From positions 1 through 19,280 of the forward strand of contig CALMVY010000374.1 in NCBI GenBank assembly GCA_937873245.1: a stretch of 19,280 nt of DNA. Direction: 5' to 3'. Under the pieces are notes generated by a model that did not search any database, had not been told where the DNA came from, and saw only the letters and a list, made by a program, of their open reading frames with translations. This DNA comes from an uncultured Arthrobacter sp. (GTDB lineage Bacteria > Actinomycetota > Actinomycetes > Actinomycetales > Micrococcaceae). This document shows, in pieces, positions 1 through 7,196 of this stretch; position 1 is the first letter of the stretch; each line of letters starts with the position of its first letter. Position numbers and translations under genes: made by a program.

Positions 1-170
1 CGGCTGTCGGCGAAGATGTAGGCGTACTGGTCCGGCGTGAGCAGCGTGTTGAGCGGGATCGGGACGACGCCGGCGCGGATCGCGCCCCAGAACGCGATCG
101 GGTAGTCGACGGTATCCAGCATCAGCAGCAGCAAGCGGCTCTCCGGGCGCAGCCCGAGCTGCTGCAGGCC
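1..170 (-). pseudogene. Benzoate-CoA ligase-like AMP-binding enzyme, fragment
   Basis: The minus strand reads as an adenylate-forming acyl-CoA ligase of the benzoate-CoA ligase type, an enzyme that activates an aromatic acid with ATP and CoA. The segment contains the typical stretch LGLRPESRLLLLMLDT, then AFWGAIRAGVVPIPLNTLL and TPDQYAYIFADS, which in this family lies roughly at residues 55-110 of about 510. The 3' part runs off the window edge. The 5' part is missing: similarity stops near position 170, where an ANTAR coding fragment begins on the other strand and no start codon or leader region is visible. I therefore read it as a fragment cut by a rearrangement or a misassembly. Family assignment is from recognised motifs only. 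Confidence 0.6.
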
Positions 171-359
171 ATGCGGTCGCGGACCGTAATCAACGTGGCC
201 ACCGGCATCCTCATGGCCCAGAGCCGCTGCTCGCAGTCGGAAGCGTTCGAGCTCCTGGCCAAGGTCTCCAACACCAGGAACATCAAGCTCCGTATCGTGG
301 CCGAGGAAATCCTCCGGAGGTTCGACGGCGCCCCGGCCGGGACGGCTTTCAGCGCCTGA
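171..359 (+). CDS. ANTAR-domain antiterminator, C-terminal fragment
   Basis: The 62 residues are an almost complete ANTAR RNA-binding module: SRTVINVATGILMAQSRCS, then EAFELLAKVSNTRNIKLR and VAEEILRRF. ANTAR proteins bind paired RNA hairpins and prevent transcription termination, usually under control of an N-terminal GAF or receiver domain. Here that sensory domain and the preceding coiled coil are absent. The frame stays open upstream (LLQ before the first ATG), but that sequence is coding on the minus strand for a CoA ligase. No Shine-Dalgarno site precedes the ATG at 171. It is probably the tail of a GAF-ANTAR protein of over 200 residues whose 5' end was lost at the junction. The domain call is firm; whether it is expressed is doubtful. 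Confidence 0.6.
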   Translation: MRSRTVINVATGILMAQSRCSQSEAFELLAKVSNTRNIKLRIVAEEILRRFDGAPAGTAFSA

Positions 360-383
360 AGCCGCGCAACGGAGACTCCGGTG

Positions 384-1016
384 TCAGCCGAGGACGGAGT
401 CGAAGGCGGTGCCCGGCAGCGGCGCCTGCGGCGGCAGCGGCCGGTCCGGGCGTTCCGTGCGGATGGCGTCCTCGACGAGGGCGACAGGGCGGCGCCAGGC
501 GTCTGAACCTGCCTCCATGGTGTCCACGACGCCGATCAGCATCGCCAGCAGTCGGATCAGGTCCGTCATCGAAATGTCGCTGCGCAGCGTTCCCTGGCCC
601 TGGGCGCGGCCCAGGAGCACGGCCACGGATTCGATCAGGTCACCGGTGATGCCGGTGAGCAGTCCGCGCCGGCCGGCGACGGCTCCCAGCAGGTTGGCTT
701 CTTCGCTGGCAACGCCCATCAGCGCGTCGATGACCCGGAAGAGGCCATCGGCGGCATCCGGCCCGGCGAGGGCCTCTTCGATCACGGGATCGACCAGCAG
801 CCCGAGCTGGCGGTGCAGCGCCGCGAGGACCAGTTCTTCCTTGTCGGCGAAGTTTCTGAACAGCGTGGCCGGGCCGACTCCGGCGGTCACGGCGATGGTC
901 TGTAGCGGGACTTCCGGGCCGTGCTCCCGGAAGCACTGGCGGGCGGCGGTGATGATCTTGTCCACGTTCCGCGCGGCATCGGCGCGGAGCGGCCTGCGGT
1001 CTGCTACCCGGTTCAT
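384..1016 (-). CDS. TetR/AcrR family transcriptional regulator
   Basis: A 210-residue protein with the TetR plan. After a basic N-terminus, residues ~15-62 form the DNA-binding domain, with the helix-turn-helix in PLQTIAVTAGVGPATLFRNF followed by the usual ADKEEL. The rest is a helical ligand-binding and dimerisation domain containing a run typical of the SBP-type TetR C-terminal domain (LIRLLAMLIGVVDT). TetR proteins usually repress a neighbouring gene or themselves until a ligand binds. No efflux or metabolic target lies directly beside it. The next gene, divergent, encodes a thiamine-binding protein. The start ATG lacks a strong Shine-Dalgarno site. A short palindrome at 1056-1068 in the divergent region is a possible operator. 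Ligand unknown. Confidence 0.88.
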   Translation of the reverse strand: MNRVADRRPLRADAARNVDKIITAARQCFREHGPEVPLQTIAVTAGVGPATLFRNFADKEELVLAALHRQLGLLVDPVIEEALAGPDAADGLFRVIDALMGVASEEANLLGAVAGRRGLLTGITGDLIESVAVLLGRAQGQGTLRSDISMTDLIRLLAMLIGVVDTMEAGSDAWRRPVALVEDAIRTERPDRPLPPQAPLPGTAFDSVLG

Positions 1017-1055
1017 TTGCTTAGGTTAGCAACGCGAAGCCGCAGCCGGGAGGTT

Positions 1056-1068
1056 ACTACCGGGTAGT
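1056..1068. promoter_or_regulatory. Candidate TetR operator palindrome
   Basis: ACTACC and GGTAGT form perfect 6-base arms around one base in the divergent region between the TetR gene (minus) and the thiamine-binding protein gene (plus). It lies about 40 bases upstream of the TetR start. The size and position suit an autoregulatory TetR site, but the assignment is inferred from symmetry alone. Confidence 0.35.
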
Positions 1069-1171
1069 CATTTATGTGACGGATCCTGCCCGGGTCCCGG
1101 CCCGGAAGCGCAGTTGCCGCCGGCCCGCAGTGGCGCCGCCAGGGCGCCGGAGCACGTGAAAGACTGGTGCC

Positions 1172-1531
1172 ATGTTGCTCGCATTTTCTGTCGCACCCTC
1201 AGGCCGTCCCTCCCGCCCGGCCGATGGCTCACCGGCCGGTTCCGCTGCCGTTTCCGCTGCCGTTCCGGTGGACGAGGCCTCAGTCCACGACGCCGTGGCC
1301 GAAGCGGTGCGGATCGTCCGGGAGTCCGGGCTGCCGAACCACACCGACTCGATGTTCACCACGATCGAGGGCGAGTGGGATGAAGTCTTCGCCGTCGTGA
1401 AGCGGGCCACCGAGGCCGTGGGCCGGTACGGCAGCCGGGTTTCCCTCGTCATCAAGGCGGACATCCGGCCAGGTTTTACGGGTGAACTCACCGGAAAACT
1501 GGACCGGCTGGAGCAAGCACTCGGCGACTAG
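1172..1531 (+). CDS. Thiamine-binding protein, MTH1187/YkoF family
   Basis: A 119-residue protein of the MTH1187 (UPF0045) family, small ferredoxin-fold proteins that bind thiamine or related pyrimidines and probably act in vitamin salvage or delivery in the cytoplasm. Recognisable blocks are the opening MLLAFSVAPSG, then VHDAVAEAVRIVRESGLPN, TDSMFTTIEGEWDEVF and SRVSLVIKADIRPG. Residues ~11-34 are an unusual Ala/Ser/Pro-rich insertion between the first strand and first helix. Its DNA contains an imperfect tandem repeat of CCGCTGCCGTTT (about 1243-1268), so it probably arose by slippage. The start at 1172 begins directly with the conserved first strand. The gene stands alone, divergent from the TetR gene. 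Family call is confident. Confidence 0.85.
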   Translation: MLLAFSVAPSGRPSRPADGSPAGSAAVSAAVPVDEASVHDAVAEAVRIVRESGLPNHTDSMFTTIEGEWDEVFAVVKRATEAVGRYGSRVSLVIKADIRPGFTGELTGKLDRLEQALGD

Positions 1532-1596
1532 CCGGTCCGGGATCCCGGCCGGCCCGGAGCCTACCGCAGGGGCATGCCAGCTGGAAGACTAAGGGC

Positions 1597-2283
1597 ATGC
1601 TCGAGCATCAGCCCACCGCCCGCTGGATCGCCGTCGAGGATTTCCTCTCCGAGGCCGTGGTCCGCCCTGACGATTCCCTGAAGCGCGCCGTAACCACCGC
1701 CCTCGAGGCGGGCATGCCACCCATCGAAGTGGCCCCGAATGCAGGCAAACTGCTGAAGCTGCTTGTCCAGCTCTCCGGCGCCCGCCGTGTGCTGGAGATC
1801 GGGACGCTGGCCGGGTTCAGCACCATTTGGATGGCCCAGGGGCTGCCCGACGGCGGCCGGCTGCTCACGTGCGAATACGTCCCGAAACACGCCGGCGTGG
1901 CCCGCGCCAACGTGGACTCCGCCGGGCTGGGCCACCTTGTGGAGATCCGGGTCGGGGCGGCACTGGACACGCTGCAGGCGCTCGCCGACGAGGGGGCCGA
2001 GCCCTTCGATTTCGTCTTCATCGACGCCGACAAGGAAAACAACCCGCACTACCTTGACTGGGCCATCCGCCTCGGCCGGCCCGGTACCGCCATCGTGATG
2101 GACAACGTGGTGTGGGAAGGCGCCGTGCTGGAGCCCTCCCTGGACGCCGTCAACGCACCGGGCATCATCAGTGCCCTGGAAATGCTGGGCGAGGACCCGA
2201 GGCTGGACGGCACCGTCATCCAGACCGTGGGCTCCAAAGGCTGGGACGGCTTCGCCCTGGCGAGGGTGTTGTCGCCGCGGTGA
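1597..2283 (+). CDS. O-methyltransferase family 3 (class I SAM-dependent)
   Basis: A 228-residue cation-dependent O-methyltransferase of the catechol/caffeoyl-CoA type, which transfers methyl from S-adenosylmethionine to a phenolic or other hydroxyl. The SAM site is VLEIGTLAGFST (residues 65-76). FIDADKEN (141-148) and MDNVVW (about 168-173) carry the acidic residues that bind the divalent metal. The length fits the family. The start at 1597 has a GGAAG element about 10 bases upstream. The gene seems monocistronic: about 150 bases with an inverted repeat separate it from the next operon. The substrate cannot be told. Many actinobacterial relatives are annotated only as O-methyltransferase. 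Confidence 0.88.
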   Translation: MLEHQPTARWIAVEDFLSEAVVRPDDSLKRAVTTALEAGMPPIEVAPNAGKLLKLLVQLSGARRVLEIGTLAGFSTIWMAQGLPDGGRLLTCEYVPKHAGVARANVDSAGLGHLVEIRVGAALDTLQALADEGAEPFDFVFIDADKENNPHYLDWAIRLGRPGTAIVMDNVVWEGAVLEPSLDAVNAPGIISALEMLGEDPRLDGTVIQTVGSKGWDGFALARVLSPR

Positions 2284-2324
2284 TTGGTGCGCACGCCCGG
2301 GGTCTGCACCGGGATTATGAAGTG

Positions 2325-2338
2325 CTAAGTGTGCTTAG
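2325..2338. promoter_or_regulatory. Inverted repeat upstream of the ACAD/PIG-L/GT operon
   Basis: CTAAG and CTTAG are perfect 5-base arms around TGTG, in a locally AT-rich stretch (about 2313-2345) about 100 bases before the first operon gene. In an otherwise GC-rich region this is the likeliest promoter/operator zone. TAGATT at 2336-2341 could serve as a -10 element, but no convincing -35 is seen. The regulator is unknown. Confidence 0.3.
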
Positions 2339-2433
2339 ATTTATGGGGCAGGCTGAAATTACTGAGCAGTAGCCCGGCTGGCCGGCGTGGGCGCCGCCAG
2401 CAACAGACGCACTTCAAAGGAGAACAGGCCCGC

Positions 2434-3540
2434 ATGAACCGGACTCCAGATTCCCCGCGGCCCCGCGCCGTGCGGATCAGTTCCGCGCCGGAGGACCTGG
2501 CCGGGCTCAGCCCCCTGCTGGACGAGGCACAGTCGGCCGTCGGCGACGTCCCGGCGCTGCTGGAGCTGGCGAAAGCCGCGGCCGATGCCGCCCCGAAGCC
2601 CGGCGAGGGCCGGACGGCCTTCCTGTGGGAGATCCTGGCCTCCGTCACCGCCGTCGACGTCGCAGCCGGCCGGGCCATCGAACCGCACCTGGACGCCTCG
2701 GCGATCCTCGCCCAGGCCGCCGGCCACGCAGCGGGGAAAGGCTGGGAATGCCCGGACTTTGACGGTGTCCACTTCGACGGCGCCTGGGGTGTCTTCGCCG
2801 CCGAAGCCGCAGGCCTGCGGCTCGAGGCCAAACCGGCGGACGGCTGCTTCCTGCTGCAGGGTTCCAAACCCTGGTGCTCCCTCGCCGCCCAGCTGGACCA
2901 CGCCGTTGTGACCGCCCATCTGGACGACGGCGGCCGGGCCGCCTTCGCCGTCGACCTCCATGCCCCCGGCGTGAGCTTCGCGGACCCGGAATGGACCAGC
3001 CGGGGACTCCGGGAAATCCCCAGCGGCACCGTGCACTTCGACGCCGTTCCGGCCGTGCCCCTGGGCGACGCCGGCTGGTACTACCGCCGGCCCGGCTTCG
3101 CCTGGGGCGGCATGGGCGTGGCCGCCTGCTGGCTGGGCGGCGCCGTCGCGGTGGCCCGCGGCTTCAAGGAATCCCTGGTCGCGGCGGCCGACGGCGGCCG
3201 CGAACCGGACCAGCTCGCGCTCGCCCACCTCGGCGAGATCGACCGAACCCTCACCGCGCTGGCCGGGTATCTCGCCCGGACCGCCGCGGGAATCGACGCC
3301 GGGGGACTCTCGGGCGCCGGCGCCTGGAGCGAGGCCCTGCGCGTCCGCGGCAACGTCGCCGCCGCCGTCGAACGCATCCAGACGCTGGTCAGCCAGAACC
3401 TTGGCCCCGGCCCGCTCGCCTTCGACCCGGTCTACGGGAAACGGATGGCAGACCTCGCCCTGTACATCCGCCAGCACCACGGCATGCGCGACGACGCCCA
3501 GCTCGGCGCCCTCACGCTCAAGGGCGACCACCCATGGTGA
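2434..3540 (+). CDS. Acyl-CoA dehydrogenase-like flavoprotein
   Basis: A 368-residue protein related to acyl-CoA dehydrogenases, which oxidise acyl thioesters with FAD. The central beta-domain is visible as FDGAWGVFAAEAAGLRL, then GSKPWCSLAAQLDHAVVTA and the SGTVHFDAVPAV stretch. The helical C-terminal domain ends in DLALYIRQHHGMRDDAQLG. I cannot find the YEG-type motif near the C-terminus that carries the catalytic glutamate in classical members, so it may do different flavin chemistry. The frame is open further upstream, but ATG 2434 is chosen because AAAGGAG (2416-2422) precedes it at good spacing. It is the first gene of an operon: its last codons overlap the next start (ATGGTGA), implying translational coupling with the deacetylase-methyltransferase. 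Substrate unknown. Confidence 0.8.
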   Translation: MNRTPDSPRPRAVRISSAPEDLAGLSPLLDEAQSAVGDVPALLELAKAAADAAPKPGEGRTAFLWEILASVTAVDVAAGRAIEPHLDASAILAQAAGHAAGKGWECPDFDGVHFDGAWGVFAAEAAGLRLEAKPADGCFLLQGSKPWCSLAAQLDHAVVTAHLDDGGRAAFAVDLHAPGVSFADPEWTSRGLREIPSGTVHFDAVPAVPLGDAGWYYRRPGFAWGGMGVAACWLGGAVAVARGFKESLVAAADGGREPDQLALAHLGEIDRTLTALAGYLARTAAGIDAGGLSGAGAWSEALRVRGNVAAAVERIQTLVSQNLGPGPLAFDPVYGKRMADLALYIRQHHGMRDDAQLGALTLKGDHPW

Positions 3541-4967
3541 GCTTCACGCACCAGGACGCCGGAACCAGCGAGGACGCCTGGGCCGCCAGCGGCCTCGCCG
3601 CGCTCCCGGAGCTGCCGCTCGACGGCGGGGAGCTCGCCGGCCAGGCATTCATCGTTTTGGCGGCGCACCCGGACGACGAATCCCTCGGCGCCGGCGGGCT
3701 GATGGCCCGGCTGCGGCGGCTCGGCGCCCGGGTGACGGTGCTGCTGTGCACGGCGGGGGAGGCCTCCCACCCGGACTCACCCACCACGACGCCGGAGCAG
3801 CTCGCCGCCGTCCGGCTCCAGGAATTCGGCGGCGCGCTCACACACTTGCTGCCGGATCCGGACTGGCGCTTCCTCGCCCTGCCGGACGGCAAGCTCGCCG
3901 CACACCGGACGGAGGTAATCTCCGCGCTGCAGCAGGCCATCGCCGACGTCACGGCCGGGTCGGGACTGCCGGCGGAGCAGATCACCCTGGTGGCCCCCTA
4001 CCGGCACGATGGCCACACGGACCACGACACACTCGGCTCCGCCGCCGCCGAAGCTGCCGGCGCGGGCGGTCACGGACTGCTGGAATACCCCATCTGGTAC
4101 TGGCTCTGGGCGGACGCCACGGACCAGGCCTGGCGCACCTGGCTGCGCCTGCCGCTGGACCCCGCCGAGCAGGATGCCAAGGCGGCGGCGATGGCCTCCC
4201 ACGGGTCGCAGGTCCGCGCCCTGTCCGGCCAGCCAGGCGACGAGGTGCTGCTCCCGCCGGCGTTCCTGGAGCACTTTGAGCGGCCCTTTGAGACGTTTGC
4301 GTGGCAGCGTCCGGCGGCCAGCGCCGAGGGCGGCGGCGCCTACGCCGCCGCTGATGCGGAGGGCGTTTTTGACGCCGTCCATACCGGCAACGACGACCCC
4401 TGGCAGTACACCACCAGCTGGTACGAACACCGAAAACGAACCCTCACCCTCGCGGCCCTTCCCGGGCTGAACTATGCGGCAGGGCTGGAGATCGGCTGTT
4501 CGATCGGGACGCTCAGCGTGGAACTCGCGCAACGCTGCGCCAGTTTCCTGGCCGTCGACGCGAGCAGCGCCGCGCTGGCCCACGCCGCCCGGCGCCTCGA
4601 ACACCTGCCCGCCGCCCGGACCCGCCGCCTCACGGTCCCGCAGGACTGGCCGGACGGCCGCTTCGACCTGATCGTGGTCTCCGAGGTGGGCTACTACCTC
4701 GCGCCCGGGGAGCTGGCCGAACTGTTCGAGCGGGTCGAGGCTGCCCTCCTGCCAGGAGGCACCCTGGCCCTGTGCCACTGGCGCCACCCCATCTCCGGCT
4801 GGGAGCTCGACGGCGATTCCGTCCACGCCGCCGCACGCCGCCAGCTCGGCTGGGCCGACGCAGGGTTGTACCGGGAACGTGACTTCATCCTGGAGGTCCT
4901 GGTCGCGCCCGGGCCAGGCGGGGAACCCCGCCCGGCAGCCGCCGTCGTGCCGGGCACGGACAGCTAG
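3534..4967 (+). CDS. PIG-L/LmbE deacetylase fused to NodS-like methyltransferase
   Basis: A 477-residue bifunctional protein. Residues ~35-270 are a LmbE/PIG-L zinc deacetylase, the fold that removes acetyl from N-acetylglucosamine conjugates (as MshB does in mycothiol synthesis). The metal-binding motif AHPDDE is at residues 44-49 and the second motif HDGHTDHD at 158-165. An alanine/glycine-rich linker follows. Residues ~290-465 are a class I SAM methyltransferase resembling NodS, the rhizobial Nod-factor N-methyltransferase: DPWQYTTSWYEHRKR, then LEIGCSIGTLSVELA (about 317-331) and DLIVVSEVGYYL. Start ATG 3534 overlaps the upstream stop by seven bases, and the stop directly abuts the next ATG. 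The fusion suggests that the amine freed by deacetylation is then methylated, an inference from domain order. Confidence 0.88.
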   Translation: MVSFTHQDAGTSEDAWAASGLAALPELPLDGGELAGQAFIVLAAHPDDESLGAGGLMARLRRLGARVTVLLCTAGEASHPDSPTTTPEQLAAVRLQEFGGALTHLLPDPDWRFLALPDGKLAAHRTEVISALQQAIADVTAGSGLPAEQITLVAPYRHDGHTDHDTLGSAAAEAAGAGGHGLLEYPIWYWLWADATDQAWRTWLRLPLDPAEQDAKAAAMASHGSQVRALSGQPGDEVLLPPAFLEHFERPFETFAWQRPAASAEGGGAYAAADAEGVFDAVHTGNDDPWQYTTSWYEHRKRTLTLAALPGLNYAAGLEIGCSIGTLSVELAQRCASFLAVDASSAALAHAARRLEHLPAARTRRLTVPQDWPDGRFDLIVVSEVGYYLAPGELAELFERVEAALLPGGTLALCHWRHPISGWELDGDSVHAAARRQLGWADAGLYRERDFILEVLVAPGPGGEPRPAAAVVPGTDS

Positions 4968-5762
4968 ATGGCCGCCCTCGCGCTGCCGCTGCCCCGCGGA
5001 CACAGCCTCGACCGGATCTCCGTGGTGATGCCCGCGCACAACGAGGAGGAACACCTCGGCCGCGCCCTGCTGGCCGTGCAGCGTGCCGCCGACGCCTTGC
5101 AGCGGCTCCGGCCCGACGTGGAGGTCGGGGTGACGGTGGTGCTGGACAGCTGCACCGACGGCTCCGCCGGCATCGCCGCCGGCTTCGTTGCGGCGGACCG
5201 GCGCTTCAGCGCCCTCGACGTTGGCTTCCGCAACGCCGGGGCAAGCCGCGCGGCCGGCATCCGTGCCGCCGGCATCGGTACAGCCCGGAGGAGGCCGCCC
5301 GGCAAGCGCTGGACGCCCCCGCCGTGGGCAGGACGGACGTGGCTGGCCAACACGGACGCTGACTCGCAGGTTCCGGAAAACTGGCTCGTCCGCCAGCTGG
5401 AATTCGCCGAGGCAGGCGCCGACGCCGTGCTGGGCTCCGTGGAACCGGACCCCGCCGGGATGGACCCGGAGCTGCGCCGGCAGTGGCTGGAGCGCCATCC
5501 CTTCGAGGAAGACCACCCGCATATTTACGGAGCCAACTTCGGGGTCCGGGCCTCGGCCTACCTGGCCGCCGGAGGCTTCCCGAAACTCGCCTCGCACGAG
5601 GACCGGACGCTGGTGCAAAGCCTCCGGAACCGGGCCTTCACCGTGACGGCCACGGACAGCATGCGTGTGCTGACCTCGGGCCGCATCCACGCCCGGGCGC
5701 CGCACGGCTTCGGCGCCTACCTCCGGACCCTGGGCCGGCACCGGGCACCTGCGGCCGACTGA
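4968..5762 (+). CDS. Glycosyltransferase family 2
   Basis: A 264-residue GT-A fold glycosyltransferase without membrane segments, so probably cytoplasmic or peripheral. The N-terminal nucleotide-sugar site is ISVVMPAHNEEEHLGRAL (residues ~17-34), followed by VTVVLDSCTDGS. The metal-binding DXD motif is in TWLANTDADSQVPENW. GANFGVRASAYLAAGGF and HEDRTL match the acceptor-side region of the family. The start codon follows the upstream stop with no gap (TAGATG), so translation must be coupled to the deacetylase-methyltransferase. Residues ~100-125 carry a Pro/Arg-rich loop before the DXD strand. It probably attaches the sugar that the upstream enzyme deacetylates and methylates. Donor and acceptor are unknown. 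Confidence 0.88.
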   Translation: MAALALPLPRGHSLDRISVVMPAHNEEEHLGRALLAVQRAADALQRLRPDVEVGVTVVLDSCTDGSAGIAAGFVAADRRFSALDVGFRNAGASRAAGIRAAGIGTARRRPPGKRWTPPPWAGRTWLANTDADSQVPENWLVRQLEFAEAGADAVLGSVEPDPAGMDPELRRQWLERHPFEEDHPHIYGANFGVRASAYLAAGGFPKLASHEDRTLVQSLRNRAFTVTATDSMRVLTSGRIHARAPHGFGAYLRTLGRHRAPAAD

Positions 5763-5855
5763 CGCGGCCTGCCCGCGGCATGCCCTTCGGTGGCTGGGAT
5801 AAGCTCGCTTGCGACCTGAACAAGCATTGAGTCCAACGGTAAGGGCGGGAACTCC

Positions 5856-6452
5856 TTGGATCTACTGGGCGGCATGAGCCGTGACGAACTCCGCATCTTC
5901 TCTTGGGTTGCGGCTACCGTCTTCGCGCTTGTAGCCGGCGCCTGGCGTCCGCGCAGGCTTCACTGGACTGCGCTTGGGTCCGTCCTGCTGTTCGCGGCCC
6001 TCAACGCGGGTGCCGGGATCTACGTCCTGAACCATTTCCGTGATCCGCGCTGGTCTGCAGGGGGAGAGCCGCCGCTGAGCGCTCCATCGTTTGCCGGGAC
6101 GCCTGTCGTGGGGCAGTTTCTGGGACCCCTGGACTCCGCTCTGAACGGAGTGGTCGGCGGGGTGAATGAGTTCCTGGCATTCAAGCAGGCACTTCCCATA
6201 GCTCTGGACTTCCTTGCCGTGTCCGGCTGGGCCCTGCTGGTGTCGTTCCCGCTTGCTGTTCTCGCCGCCGGCGTCAGTTACGCCGTGGCCAGACGGCGGA
6301 CGGCGGACTTCGAAAAATACCGTGCCACCGTTGACCTGCTCAAAGATGAGCTGGAGCAGGTCAAGCGACAGATCTCGCCAGGGATTTCCATCGACACGGC
6401 ACGCCCTGCGGCGCACGAAGACACTGACGAGCCGCGGCTGCAACGCTCCTGA
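5856..6452 (+). CDS. Hypothetical membrane protein with C-terminal coiled coil
   Basis: A protein of about 198 residues that I do not recognise. Visible are a first hydrophobic segment (FSWVAATVFALVAGAW), a second (ALGSVLLFAALNAGAGIYVL), a Gly/Pro-rich external or loop stretch, and a third segment (LDFLAVSGWALLVSFPLAVLAAGVSYAVA). A charged helix follows (TADFEKYRATVDLLKDELEQVKRQI), likely a short coiled coil on the cytoplasmic side. The start is uncertain: TTG 5856 has a purine-rich stretch (AAGGGCGGGAA) upstream, while ATG 5874 starts six codons later with a poorer site. The gene is convergent with the DUF1579-like gene downstream, 42 bases away, and separated from the glycosyltransferase by 93 bases, so membership of that operon is unlikely. 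Confidence 0.6.
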   Translation: MDLLGGMSRDELRIFSWVAATVFALVAGAWRPRRLHWTALGSVLLFAALNAGAGIYVLNHFRDPRWSAGGEPPLSAPSFAGTPVVGQFLGPLDSALNGVVGGVNEFLAFKQALPIALDFLAVSGWALLVSFPLAVLAAGVSYAVARRRTADFEKYRATVDLLKDELEQVKRQISPGISIDTARPAAHEDTDEPRLQRS

Positions 6453-6494
6453 GGGCGCAATGCTGCCGCGGCGCACGGGAACCCCGGAGAGCGG

Positions 6495-6977
6495 TTAGGC
6501 CGCGATGAATTCCATCCGCCAATTCGTCTCCCAGGACTTTCCGCCATCGTTGGAAAATGCCTGCTCCCACCGCGGATTCTCGGTCGTTGAATACCAGGTA
6601 AACCGCACGCGAATTGGGGTGCCGTTCATGATGTCGTCCGCGAAGAAGGTTCCGATGCCGGAATCGAACTTGCCGACGACGGGTGTGTCAAGCGTGCCGG
6701 GGTTGCGGCCGTCCAACCACCAAATAGACCACGTCTCGAGGTCCGTCGAGTACGACCTAATGGCGATCGCCCGTACATCGCCACTGGGGAATCTCAGGAG
6801 GTTGTCTTCAAGGTTTCCGTAACCGCCGAGCGTCTTCGACGTCGACGATAGGCCAGAGAACTCGGTCCACTGGGTACATGCCGAGAAAAGCTGGTTGAGT
6901 CGCTCGTGTCGCACGGTCCAGCTTCCGATGATGAAGTCGAAATCGGTCGGGCTGTCCTTTAGCGCTTCCAGCGGCAT
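6495..6977 (-). CDS. DUF1579-like conserved protein
   Basis: A 160-residue protein without signal peptide or membrane segment. It resembles a conserved family, which I recall as DUF1579-like, with the opening DFIIGSWTVRHERLN, then YGNLEDNLLRFP, TWSIWWLDGRNPGTLDTPVVG and the end WEQAFSNDGGKSWETNW. The tryptophan-rich strands suggest a small beta-barrel of lipocalin character; function is unknown. The frame is open for 35 more codons upstream, but ATG at 6977 is chosen because AAAGGAG lies a few bases before it and the conserved fold starts right after it. It lies downstream of the methyltransferase-like membrane gene on the same strand. Base composition is less GC-rich than flanking genes. Confidence 0.75.
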   Translation of the reverse strand: MPLEALKDSPTDFDFIIGSWTVRHERLNQLFSACTQWTEFSGLSSTSKTLGGYGNLEDNLLRFPSGDVRAIAIRSYSTDLETWSIWWLDGRNPGTLDTPVVGKFDSGIGTFFADDIMNGTPIRVRFTWYSTTENPRWEQAFSNDGGKSWETNWRMEFIAA

Positions 6978-6982
6978 TGATG

Positions 6983-7196
6983 CTCCTTTTGTGGGTGAAC
7001 ATACGTTTGACATACTCCCACCATGGGTCGGTTCTCTTCGCATATTCGTGGGCGATTTCTGCGAGATGGCCAAAGCCTGCAAGCGATCACGGAACGCCCC
7101 GAAGCGATGAGATCCACAAACCTGTGCAGACGACCCGTAAAGATGTCATAGTCATCGTCGCTGAGTGCGCTGACTCTTCGGTACTCGAGGGATCCA
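6983..7196 (-). pseudogene. Possible frameshifted gene remnant
   Basis: Between two minus-strand genes, protein-like stretches continue through successive frames: first EYRRVSALSDDDYDIFTGRL and HRFVDLIASG, then AFRDRLQALA in a second frame, then HLAEIAHEYAKRTDPWWEYV in a third. Each has a natural amino-acid composition and together they read like one short protein with two indels. The first stretch overlaps the end of the methyltransferase-like gene. I do not recognise the family; the helical, charged character would fit a small regulator. Alternatively this is plain intergenic sequence with chance frames. Confidence 0.3.

Noticed and set aside
1021..1030. TTAGGTTAG resembling half of an IdeR/DtxR iron box
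   Set aside because: The second half of the 19-base palindrome is absent, and neither neighbouring gene has an iron role.
1537..1548. CCGGGATCCCGG palindrome after the thiamine-binding gene as a terminator
   Set aside because: It has no loop and no T-run, and flanking bases do not extend the stem; in GC-rich DNA it is likely chance.
2329..2433. Upstream extension of the ACAD-like protein
   Set aside because: The extra 35 residues look non-coding and cover the AT-rich control region. ATG 2434 has a good AAAGGAG site.
3777..5741. A 654-codon minus-strand open frame
   Set aside because: Antisense to the deacetylase-methyltransferase and glycosyltransferase, which carry clear motifs.
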